Part shown: piece after piece, positions 21,821 to 31,188 of the stretch | Layout of the letters: every line of letters begins with the position of its first letter | Position numbering within the stretch: the stretch's first letter is position 1 | From: Pseudopyrenochaeta lycopersici | Lineage: Eukaryota > Ascomycota > Dothideomycetes > Pleosporales > Pseudopyrenochaetaceae | Reading direction: 5' to 3' | NCBI GenBank assembly: GCA_003313425.1 | Contig: NHZP01000072.1 | Span: forward strand, 1-64,000 | Length of the DNA stretch: 64,000 nucleotides | Program-made: the position numbers and the translations under genes | Notes under the pieces: generated by a model | What the model saw: only the letters and a program-made list of their open reading frames with translations | Databases searched by the model: none | What the model was told of the DNA's origin: nothing

Positions 21821-22699
21821 TGGCGCTAGTTAGTCATGTGCATCGGTCACATGACCACTGCGTTCATCGCCCATCTTGACAGCTCTCTCAGCTGATCAAA
21901 ATGTGACCTCAATACATACATGCGGATCTAATGTTCGATGCTCAAGACGAGATCTTTCAAGCCTTAAATATCATACTCGGTCACATCCCAGAATTTGCAG
22001 TCGATTAAGTTACTCAAATGTGGAGACTTCGAAATATGAGATCTACGAGAAGTCGTTGGCGATCTTGCTCCACAAAAGCCCAAGGGTGGACGAAAGCGTC
22101 AAGGCTTCGTTGCGTATCTCAGGGGTCCTTCCTCGTACTTGATGCAGCACACTTCTGAGCCATTCATTCAACTTAAAGCGGTAAATATCGTTCATTCAAA
22201 GCGCTTCCCTTATGCTGCTGTAGGGGTATCACACGCCGATTCTTGTCATGGGGAATTTGAACGCAGTCGTGTTGGACTACCAAATCTGGTACATGCCAAG
22301 CAAATCCATAAACACAGCTGATACAAGCCGGCCTCTGAGAATTGCGGGGTGACTTAATGAGCGTGGAAACGTACTTGTTCCTGCTGGATAAGCAAAGGTG
22401 ACTGATGAGCAATCATGACATGCAAGCTAGATGTCCTGAAAATTTGGCTCAATGCTTGGAGACGTCATCATGATCTCTTCCCCATGACTGATCAGCTCTC
22501 CAACCCATTCGCGAGCTGTTGCTAAGTATTTTAGGCCGTCGCATCCTTGTGCATGTTCAATTGCAGGTTTCCAATCGCGGGAGCTCCGTCCAGTTCAAGG
22601 CTAGAGTCACGACAGGGCGCCAAACTGCCTGCTCAGAAACGCAAGTGAATCTCCTTCTCATCAATAGAGATAGACACAGGTAAAGACCATCAGGTCTGG
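21821..22699. other. Intergenic
   Basis: No gene supported. The 21,850-21,885 block resembles 2027-2062. Confidence 0.4.
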
Positions 22700-23748
22700 A
22701 TGATACTACTGTCGTCAATGTTGACCAAGAATCGATATCGGGCATGCGTTGCGGAAGCAGTAGGCTTTCTTGCTTTGGCGGTTATGGCTGATGCGCACAT
22801 GTAAGTACTCGTCCATAGATCACTTTGGTGGCAGCTACCCATCTTCCATGATAGTGCAACAGCAATGCGAAGATTGTATTGACTGACAAAGACACTCCCA
22901 GGTCGCTCTGGTATCCCGGGCCTTTGGGTGGCGTCAAGGAAGCAAATGCATTTTCTACTCGGCCAGATCCACAACTAAACTTTCCCCTGGGATGTTGCGA
23001 TATTGACGGCGGTCCTACGCTACTGGATCCAGGTCTCTGCCGCGGCCATCTCGATCTCTTCGATCAGGAAGAGCCACAGGTGGTTTGGACAGCTGGTCAG
23101 GAGGCTTACTTCCAGTTATCTGACTACACCTACTCCTCGTATGCACAGGGCTCCACCCATGATGGTGGCAGCTGCCAAGTAGGATTTTCGGTAGATCGAG
23201 GGTTAACATGGAAAGCTGCAGCCTCGTTCTTCGGCTACTGCCCGCGTCGTGGAGGCGACGGGTCCCCAGAATTCCAGACCTTCGACTTTGGGGTTCCGCT
23301 TGGGGTTCCAGAAGGGAACGCCTTATTTGTGTGGGTTTGGCTTAATCGGGAGCACGAGTCCTACGTGAATTGTGCCGAGGTTCGCATCGGCTCCGGACAG
23401 AACAACAAAACATCTACATTAAGACCGTTAAAGGCAAGCCAAACCCCAACAACGCTTGATAGCTCAGAGGTCTCTCAAACACCGTTACAGCCAAGGAAAA
23501 ACTTTGGCACAAACAAGCAGCCTCTGCAAAGGCGTTTGAGCGACGTATGCAAATGGGACTCGGCACCGATCATGGAAACGAGTTATTTCACAGTCGATGC
23601 TAAGTGTATGCCGGGTGCTAAGCTTTCGAACCCGAGAAGCGGCGACTTCGAGTATGGTTGGGACGTGTCCTGTGGGGTGATTCACGGGGATAATGCTTAC
23701 ACTATTCGGATGATCGAATGCGATGCGACTATCGAGCAGACTCGGTGA
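22700..23748 (+). CDS. Second LPMO-like secreted protein, 315 aa
   Basis: Exon 1 is 22700-22800 and exon 2 22902-23748; the 101-nt intron (GTAAGT..ACTGAC..CCCAG) keeps phase. Exon 1 is a signal peptide ending ..LALAVMADA, so the mature protein starts with His (HMSLWYPGPLGG), the first copper ligand. The second is in GSTHDGGSCQVGFS. The order FPLGCCD..CRGHLDL, WTAGQEAYFQL, FGYCPRRGGDG, ALFVWVWLNREHESYVNCAEV matches a distinct fungal AA11-related group, not the first LPMO. A linker leads to a Cys-poor acidic tail (..GVIHGDNAYTIRMIECDAT). The gene is intact. Substrate is inferred as chitin or another beta-glycan. Confidence 0.8.
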
Positions 23749-25045
23749 GGTAGTCTAGTACATGTCAATACTGAGCACTAGCCCATTGCATGAAATCTCA
23801 CATTCATTGGATTTGTTTATCGGTTGCTATATGTCCTAACGTCCCTCCCTGCGTGGCGGAAAACTGTTGGTTTGGGACACACACACCTCTCTGCCTACTA
23901 GGCTACATCTCTTTGCCTACCAGGCTACATCACTCCTTCCCATTCTCCAACAAAAACCCTGCGTGGAGGAAAACCCTGCGTGGCGGAAACCCAACATCAC
24001 TTTCCATCACAATAAATTCCACAGTCATCAAGAGCCTTAGGAACTCTCGGAATAACTACTGTAGGTTCTTACTTTTATGTCCCCTTCGTGTCTTCAAGAA
24101 ACAATCTCTGCTCAACCTGTAATAGTACAATTCACTACAGGAACATCTGCCAGCCTCACTTCGGACAGTCTCGGATTAGGTGAGAACCTTTTGTATCTGA
24201 TCTAGACTTCCAGAAGCCGTAGATAGGCTTCAGTAGAGCATCAGCCGAGCTAGGTGTCCTGTTACCTAGGCTAGTTGCGCCTAAGTAGTAGTGTAATGCT
24301 TGCGCAGGCAGGGCTGACGAAAGTAGTGAAATGTCGTACCGCGGGCTTAGCAGGATTTTTCTGCACGGGATGTCAGGCTCAGGCTCTAATGAACAAATTC
24401 CGAGATTATCTGGCCCTGTTAATCATTATTGACGTTGTTGTGATGACGAGTGCTGGCGGGTTTCCGCCACACCGGGTTTTTGTTGAGAATAGGAAGAAGT
24501 CATAACGATTCTGCCTGCAAGCTAGGGACCTATATATACAGATTGATAGCTAAGGGTGTGTTTTGGGAATGGGCTCATCACATCACATCACCGTTTGTGA
24601 TGAGCCGTCACATCACGTGACCTGGCATCCAACTAGGTGTGTCATAAACTAACAGTTTTCCGCCACACAAGGATGGACGTTACCTCTGAGGCATGGAGAC
24701 TTTGCGCGGTGGGGCTGTTGTTTCGCGAATGGTTCTTACCCGAGGTATATATGCACACTTCTTGGCATCATGACCTCACGCTCGTTGGGGGGGCAACAAC
24801 GCGCAGGGGCCCGTGCGCTAAGAGCTTAGGCAGCCAAACACAGCGTGCTCCCGCATACGACACTCTCGACTTCCTCCCAGTGCAGCTGTCAGAGCAACCA
24901 TTTCTACTACGCAAGCATCTGGTGTGAGCATTGTCGTCTACGCTCATGCAGTAGGCATATTTGTGTGTTCATTTTCCGCCACGGAAGAACTCCATAGACG
25001 GACCCACTACAGCGGGCTGGTGATCGAAGATCTTATCGTCACGAC
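23749..25045. repeat. Repeat-bearing intergenic DNA (GTGGCGGAAAAC motifs)
   Basis: The motif CCCTGCGTGGCGGAAAAC occurs at 23,847, 23,957 and 23,974 in one orientation. GTTTTCCGCCAC-type copies in the other orientation lie at 24,461, 24,655 and 24,972. They look like termini of unrelated or deleted elements. No gene found between them. Confidence 0.55.
24550..24637. repeat. Dispersed repeat with internal palindrome, copy 1
   Basis: Starts TAAGGGTGTGTTTTGGGA, contains GGCTCATCAC..GTGATGAGCC able to form a hairpin, and ends near CATCCAACTAGG. A second copy lies at 43,766-43,840. Confidence 0.65.
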
Positions 25046-27466
25046 ATGGCGGGGTCGCCAGATTATAAGGTTCTGTATCTGGAGGAACAACGCAGGCGTG
25101 AAGAAGAACAACGCAGGCGTGAAGAAGAACAACGCAGACGCGAAGAGGAACAACGCAGGCGTGAAGAAGAACAACGTAGGCGTGAAGCAGCGGAGAGCGC
25201 CCAGAAAAAAGCGGAGGCAGCATGGGAGAAGGAACAACGCAGGCGCGAAGAGGTGGAGCAAACCCAGGAAAGGGCCGGAGAGAAGACGCGCAAGACAGCC
25301 CTTCCCGAGTTCCTCGACGCCTGCCACGACCACCTTCACTCGGGCCTCACCGTCCAGACCGACGCGACCCTGTCGACCCGAGGAGACCCCGCCAATGCAA
25401 ACAACAAGCTTCGACCGGAAAGGCTGGCCCTGTGGACGGACTTCCCAGCACAGCAGGCGACGATCTGGAACGATCTGATGGAGTCTGGCTTCGCGTCCGA
25501 GCGACACTTCACATCGCTGCACACGCTGGAGGAGACGGGCGAGGCCGTGCGGCGGCGGATGATGAGCTCGGAGCTGGACCTGAACGTTTTCCAGCGGCAC
25601 ACCGTCGAGGACCAGGTATCTTTGATCATCCAGCGCCTGCACGGCGACCGACGACTGCGGCAGAAGTTTGGGCTCCAGGGCTCGGTGAACTTTGAGAACC
25701 ACGCCAACACGCTCAGCCCGGGGGAGCAGCTGGAGGAGGGCATGGAGCAGCTGACGGTGTCGGGGACTGGGCGACGGCGGTCACCGCGCCTACAGGCTAA
25801 AGCGAAAGGGACAGGGCCGTTGGGCTCGACAGACACGGCAGAAGCGGAGGACGCTGGTCGCAAAAGCACAGCAGGCTCGTCGCGTCCTCGGGCCGACCAG
25901 TTCTGCGTATACAACACCGGCGCAGCTCGGAGCGCACAGAATCGCATCGCGGCCTTCATTCTAGAGTACAAGGCGCCGCACAAGCTCCCGCTTGGCTACA
26001 TCTACGAGGGGCTAGGCGAGATGGAACTCGAGGAGGTGGTGCAGTGCCACGAAGGCGAGACGTTGAGAGACCGCTTTCGCCGGCTGGTCGCTGCGGTCAT
26101 CACCCAGGCGTTCTCCTACATGGTCAGGATCGGAGTGGAGTATGGGTGCGTATGCACGGGCGAAGCGTACATCTTCCTGCGGGTGGGAGACGATCCCAGG
26201 ACGGTGCACTACTTCCTCTCGGTGCCAAAGGGCGACGTGGGAGAGACGACGGGGTGGACACCCGGCTCGGAGGGGGCGAACCGCTTGCACCTGACGGCAG
26301 TTGGACAGATGTTGGCCTTCACTCTCCAGGCGCTGAAGACACTGCCCCGGCGCCAGCGATGGCGGGCTGAGGCGGCGTCGCAACTGCACAGCTGGGAGGT
26401 GGTGTACGACGAGCTGCTGGAGGCGATCCCCGAAGGCACCACGCAGTCGTCGGAGTACCAGCCTCCGGTGGACGACAGCTTCCTCCGCATGTCGCCTGTG
26501 CAGCTCCGGGGCAGGGGAGTGAAGCACAGCTCGCCTAGCTGCTGGCGAGCAGAGAAGCGGCGCCAGACCAGCGACGAGGAACCGGAGCCAGATCCGGACA
26601 CGCCGAGCCGACAGCAGCCCTTGTCACAGAAGACTGCCGGTAGCTCGTCAAGCGGGCGCGGGCGCGGGCGCAGGCGTGGCCAGGGAACACAGGATGGGCA
26701 ATACTGCACGCAGGACTGCCTGCGCGGGCTTGCCGAAGGCGGTATGCTCGACAGATTCTGTCCTAACGCCAGAGAGCACGGAGAGAGATACCATCAGATC
26801 GACCGAACAACATTCCTTGCTCTCATGCGTCAACAGCTTGCGGATGACCTAGACACGGATTGCGATCCCGTGAGCATGCCTGGAGCGTGTGGGGTGCTCT
26901 TTCGCATCCGTCTGCGATCGCACGGATACACTGTGGCGGCGAAGTCCACGCCCGCCTACTTCGTCCATCGCCTGCGACGGGAGGCGTCCATCTACGAGCG
27001 GCTTCGGCCCATCCAGGGCGTTCACGTGCCGGTGCACTTGGGGAACATCGATCTGCAGACCCCGTATTTCTACGAAGGAATCGTCGAGCTCGTACACATG
27101 ATGTTTCTCAGCTTCGGAGGTAAGCCGATCGGCCAGCATCTTACGGCGGAGAACAAGGCATTAGTCATCGAGCAGGTGAAACGGTCGGCCGGCGCGATTC
27201 ACGGGTTGCGGGTGCTGCACAAGGACCTGATGCCTCGCAACATACTATGGAGTGAGGAAACTAAGCACGTCATGGTGATCGACTTCGAGAGAGCAGAGGT
27301 CGAGCAACGGACCGTGCTAGGTGTCATCTCGGCCAATCGAAAAAGGAAGAGGCCGACAGGAAGCTCGGCCAAGCAAGGACAGGCCAAGTCTTCTGTATGC
27401 ACACAGGAGATACGGCGGGCGATGTTTGAGTTGAACGGCATGGCCCAGTCGATTCGATGTAGGTGA
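25046..27466 (+). CDS. Coiled-coil / PD-(D/E)XK-like / kinase-like protein, 806 aa
   Basis: A single uninterrupted frame. Residues ~10-75 are a coiled coil built from EEQRRR repeats. Residues ~280-480 hold a conserved domain with FILEYKAPHKL (a possible E-x-K nuclease-type motif), LVAAVITQAFSYM, YGCVCTGEAYIFLRV and HYFLSVPK. Residues ~600-760 form a kinase fold: TVAAKST (Lys), RREASIYERL (alpha-C Glu), LHKDLMPRN (HxD..N) and VIDFERAE in place of DFG. All core catalytic residues are present, so it may phosphorylate. Fusions of REase-like and kinase-like domains occur in fungal Crinkler-type effector and conflict families; assignment here is inference. The gene is visibly GC-rich against AT-rich flanks. 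Confidence 0.75.
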   Translation: MAGSPDYKVLYLEEQRRREEEQRRREEEQRRREEEQRRREEEQRRREAAESAQKKAEAAWEKEQRRREEVEQTQERAGEKTRKTALPEFLDACHDHLHSGLTVQTDATLSTRGDPANANNKLRPERLALWTDFPAQQATIWNDLMESGFASERHFTSLHTLEETGEAVRRRMMSSELDLNVFQRHTVEDQVSLIIQRLHGDRRLRQKFGLQGSVNFENHANTLSPGEQLEEGMEQLTVSGTGRRRSPRLQAKAKGTGPLGSTDTAEAEDAGRKSTAGSSRPRADQFCVYNTGAARSAQNRIAAFILEYKAPHKLPLGYIYEGLGEMELEEVVQCHEGETLRDRFRRLVAAVITQAFSYMVRIGVEYGCVCTGEAYIFLRVGDDPRTVHYFLSVPKGDVGETTGWTPGSEGANRLHLTAVGQMLAFTLQALKTLPRRQRWRAEAASQLHSWEVVYDELLEAIPEGTTQSSEYQPPVDDSFLRMSPVQLRGRGVKHSSPSCWRAEKRRQTSDEEPEPDPDTPSRQQPLSQKTAGSSSSGRGRGRRRGQGTQDGQYCTQDCLRGLAEGGMLDRFCPNAREHGERYHQIDRTTFLALMRQQLADDLDTDCDPVSMPGACGVLFRIRLRSHGYTVAAKSTPAYFVHRLRREASIYERLRPIQGVHVPVHLGNIDLQTPYFYEGIVELVHMMFLSFGGKPIGQHLTAENKALVIEQVKRSAGAIHGLRVLHKDLMPRNILWSEETKHVMVIDFERAEVEQRTVLGVISANRKRKRPTGSSAKQGQAKSSVCTQEIRRAMFELNGMAQSIRCR
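25078..25194 (+). repeat. 18-bp coding tandem repeat, about six copies
   Basis: Units of GAAGAACAACGCAGGCGT with few substitutions encode the EEQRRR heptad-like array at the start of the kinase-like protein. Copy number is likely to vary between strains. Confidence 0.85.
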
Positions 27467-27956
27467 CGCTAAGCTCACGACTCGTCTGCACCTGGTAACA
27501 GATGGCGTTTACCACAAGTGGGCACTTGATGTCGCCAATGACGGCTTCCTTTAGCGGAGAGGGCATTGGTGCCATCAAGTATTCAAGCAGTGGGGGACCG
27601 TGACGGAAATGACCTACTAAACGCCTTGAATGTCGGTCTAAGAGATGGCCTCAAGTACAACCTTCGAGGAGACCTGGTCGAGCTTTTTGAAGATTGCTTT
27701 CAACAGCTGCATAAGGCTAGATTATCGAAGTTTCCAAGATTGATGTACTGGCCTCTACCGTATGCGCGAGCTCCATCAAGAGTTTTCGATTGGTATCAGC
27801 GAAGGTGTTGGACTATCCAGTGCGCTGCATCAGTTCGTGTTCAGAGTCATGTCGAGACTGTTGGTGCTGATGGCTATCGCTTTTTTACTGATCGGTCATG
27901 CGTTTGAGTCCATCACGGTGCGATTGCTCAAGGCGAAGGAGTCGCGACACTGAGCC
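27467..27956. other. Intergenic / unresolved
   Basis: A plus-strand stretch reads DLLNALNVGLRDGLKYNLRG, DLVELFEDCFQQLHKARLSK but has no start and no known family. Treated as unresolved. Confidence 0.3.
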
Positions 27957-28215
27957 TTGTGGCAGGCTATTGTCGAGCGAACTAGTAGCTGCGGCCGAGT
28001 GATCCGGCCCCACAATCTAGTAGCCATATGCTCCGTTTCGATTCCAGCTTTGAAGAGCCAGTCCCTTCGACTCCATGGTCGCGAGGCCACGTTGACGACT
28101 TCCACTTTACACCGTGGCTCTTGGACAGATGGCAGGCTAGCAGTTCGCCGCTAGTAGTTCTGAATCCGTAATGCTTGCATGCAAAGCCGATGTGCTTGGA
28201 GAGATACGGATGCAA
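27957..28215 (-). pseudogene. C2H2-type (DUF3505-like) fragment
   Basis: The minus strand reads LSKHIGFACKHYGFRTTSGE, LLACHLSKSHGVKWKSSTWP, a C-x2-[YG]..H-x4-H finger variant typical of DUF3505-like regions found in fungal proteins, some linked to RecQ/telomere-linked helicases. The second Cys of the finger is lost (CKHYGF). The fragment breaks off after about 70 residues. It is isolated, so read it as a remnant. Confidence 0.45.
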
Positions 28216-28581
28216 AGGCGATTCGTCTAATCGGAGCGCAACTCTTTCGGTGAGACCTTTAGAGCAGAGTCAATGGTATACGCGCTAAGTGGCGAGAAAG
28301 CAGTTGATGATTTGTGAATTTGTCTTGATGAACACAAAACTATAATGCCCTAGTCTGAGGATGTACACCATCGCGTCTTATTTGCTCTACCAGCCTCATT
28401 CCCGTGTCTGCTGGCCGCCCTACAGCATATGATACCGCATGAAAGGGGGCCAGGTTTTTCTCCTTGCATAGCGTGAATTCACCATTGATCTCTTTCGCTC
28501 ACTGCACACTTTAATTCGCTTGAGTAAACTCAAAGCAGAGCGATTTTTGTCGTCTATGAACTTTTCAACCCCAACGCAGTA
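28216..28581. other. Intergenic
   Basis: Nothing recognised. Confidence 0.4.
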
Positions 28582-28780
28582 CAGTCGCTTGCACTTGCAC
28601 CTTCCGGTTTTTGCACGCCGCTCAATTTTCATCCCACGCTTACCCTTGGTTGGCTTAGATCGCTGACTGCTGACAAACGCTAAAGCTTTTAGGAAAGGCT
28701 GTTATTAGGCGAGACAGGGCTGGCGTGGGATGAAAGATTTGTTACTTGCAAGAACCGGAAACTGGAAGTGCAAGCGACTG
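28582..28780. mobile_element. 199-bp MITE with TA target duplication
   Basis: The two ~60-bp arms are imperfect inverted copies (CAGTCGCTTGCACTT.. and its reverse complement). They are flanked by TA at 28,580-28,581 and 28,781-28,782, around a short central loop. CAGT termini as in the 10,907 element, but the rest of the TIR differs, so this is a separate family. Confidence 0.75.
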
Positions 28781-28810
28781 TACAATAAGGATGACTTCTT
28801 GATGAACCAA

Positions 28811-30255
28811 GCACCTGGTTTCAGAAAAAGAGCCCACTCACAAATTGGCTTGGCTTCCCCAACACCACCAATAGCCTCACCAAAACGATGAAGGATGGCC
28901 ACTTTAAGCAGTTTTTCGAGTAGTTTAAGGATGTGCTCAAATTTGAAGCTGTAAATTTGTACTGGATAGCTATCTAGAGCAGCTTTTTAAGCGTTTTTCC
29001 TCACCACCCAGTCATCTGACCATCTAATGCAATGCAATCTCTCAGCCTTTGAGGCATACTATCAACCTGAGTATTTATGAATTTTTGAGTAAATTTCTCC
29101 CATCCCTCAATAGCTAGTTCACGAGTTTCAAACTCATCCCAATGCGGAAATCTTGACATGAACTGCTTAGGAGGTCGCCAGCAATTCTCAATAGGGGCTA
29201 GATCTGGCGAGCTGGGGCAGTTGAAGTAGTGCTCAAGCTTATTCTTCTGCTTCCAAGTCTTGACAATATTCCCTTTCTTTGACTGCCCTCCTCCATGGCC
29301 GCTATCATTGTCCTCTTCTAGAACGAAGTCATCTCCCCTCTCTAGTCAGGGCTTAACAACCGGCTCAAGGATTTGGTCTCTATACACGTGGTGAGACATC
29401 TTGCCATTCTTATTCTGAGTATTAAAGAAGTGAAGCTTGCTCTTGAAATTATAACCTATAGCAGCCCAGCTATGCTGCCTCTCATTCTTCTTCTCATCAG
29501 TTCTATTAAGAGTATGCTGGATGCAGTCTGAACATAGCCTCTCTCTAGGCGTCCTGATGATATGAACCTTGCCCTCAGCACTTACAGACCAGTGTACCTC
29601 GTCTGAGAATCTGACTCTCCTCCAGTCCTGAGGCTGAGGGTAGCGACTGAGCATAACCTCGCTCCATTCTTTTCTCTTTGGCGCAAGTCTGCTAGAGATC
29701 CAGCCTTTACAGCAAGCAATACACTTGTGATAGTCCATTGAACCTATGTGATCTTTGAGGCAATGGCCATTGCAGTTCAGATCGAGCTCTTCACAAATTT
29801 GCTGCCATGTCATGACTCTCGCTGGCCATCCAAGGTCTTGAAGAAACCTGTCCACTTTCTCAAGCTCCTTGGGCGAGAGAGCTAGTGGCCGACCTCTTTT
29901 CTCAGGTACAGCAGCATCATTATGATGACGGCGATCAAATTCTAAGTTATCCTCTCTTAAGATTGCCCATCCTTGCTCTTTGCTGACGCTGTAGTACTTG
30001 AATAGATTTGAATGGAAGAATGAGAGCTTATTATAGTCTGCCTACTCAGCAGCACCCTTTAGCCTTGCTTTTTTTGGGGTCTTAAAGTCGGGAATACTAT
30101 TCCTTGACATGCTGAAAAAGATCTGCGCAATACATCTGCGTGTTGTGGTGGTGGTGGTTGAGATAATCGAGGTTGAAATCAGAGAGTTTGGTGATCGGCA
30201 TCGATTTTGGTGGGTGCTCGCTTACTGAGTGGGCTCTTTTTCTGAAACCAGGTGC
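28811..30255 (-). mobile_element. Tc1-like transposon with 30-bp perfect TIRs
   Basis: GCACCTGGTTTCAGAAAAAG.. at 28,811-28,840 is matched 30/30 by its reverse complement at 30,226-30,255. The pair brackets the transposase. No clear TA duplication is left directly outside the detected TIRs, so the true ends may lie slightly further out. Confidence 0.8.
29001..30110 (-). pseudogene. Tc1-like transposase with two in-frame stops
   Basis: The frame is continuous from ATG 30110 to TGA 29001 (370 codons) apart from TAG at 30,042-30,044 (after 22 codons) and TGA at 29,346-29,348. DDE-type motifs: VRFSDEVHW (first Asp), EEDNDSGHG (second Asp) and SSPDLAPIENCW (Glu). RGRPLALSPKELEKV marks the N-terminal helix-turn-helix. 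The TAG is explained by CAG-to-TAG, and the TGA in ..KP*LERG fits a mutated Trp codon. Both are C:G-to-T:A changes. No frameshift, so damage is by point mutation only. Confidence 0.85.
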
Positions 30256-31188
30256 CAAGTTTGAGTCTGGGGTTGACGTTCTTTGAAGCTCGCTTATAGC
30301 GTGGCTCGTGCTACGCTTTGTCATGCACGTAACACTTCGGAATATTGTGGAGGTGAGGGTTTTAGCATCATCATTAGCATCAGATGAGATATTGTGCCGA
30401 AGTAGCTAGCATCTAGCCACAACCAGCATTCATCCTACGCTGCTCATTGCTTTGAGACGCTTTGTTCCTCAGTATCATCAGTTGCTTGGCAATTCTGCAT
30501 CGGCGGTAAGCGCTTTGGGCCAGCGGTACCTGTAAGCGGTACCTTGTTGCGCCGGGTCGTCGCTTCGGATGCGCCACCAATCTAAACGCTACTGCAGTCA
30601 TCGCTTTCAAGTTCCCAGTCCCGTGCGCATCAGTGATCGGCTGCATGGAGTGCTGACGTGCGCGCCGACACATCATCCTGTAGAGCGGAATACGTACATT
30701 GGCTAGAGCAAGCATAAGAACAATTTTAGCATTCGAATAAGCATATTCCAAGCTACGGACTTCCACCTGGCGGAAAACCAGGGTGATGGATATCCACGCA
30801 CGGCTCCAGGATGATGCGTTGGCGCACAAGTCAGCACGCCGTGCAGCAGATCCGTTGCGCACAGACGGGGGACATAAAGTGATGACTGCAGTTACGTCTT
30901 CGATGCTCACGCGCCGTAGGGGCTGTTGCGTATGGCACTAGGTAGCTACAGTACCAAAGTGCCGCAGAGCAAAAGGTACGTGGAGTAACGCTCGGACCAC
31001 GTTGTGTTCCTAATCGTCACGCAAAGTGAGGATGCCTCAGAACCTTCCTCTGAGGCTAGGAAGTCATCATCAGCCCTATGCGCGCTGCGGGACGCAACTT
31101 CATCCAGGGTCGCCATGTCGATTGGTGCCTCCAGCGGAAGCGAATCGCCTATCCTAGCTAAAGCGAGATGATCCCGCACGTTCCATCG
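30256..31188. other. Unassigned; one 165-codon minus-strand frame
   Basis: 30,910-30,413 on the minus strand is open and basic (MSIEDVTAVITLCPPSVRNG.., RMMCRRARQHSMQP). I recognise no family, and there is no intron or promoter evidence. A CTGGCGGAAAACC motif at ~30,769 recalls the 23.8-kb repeats. Confidence 0.3.

Noticed and set aside
25007..25983. Long minus-strand frames under the kinase-like gene
   Set aside because: GC-rich antisense artefacts created by the 18-bp repeat and high GC3.
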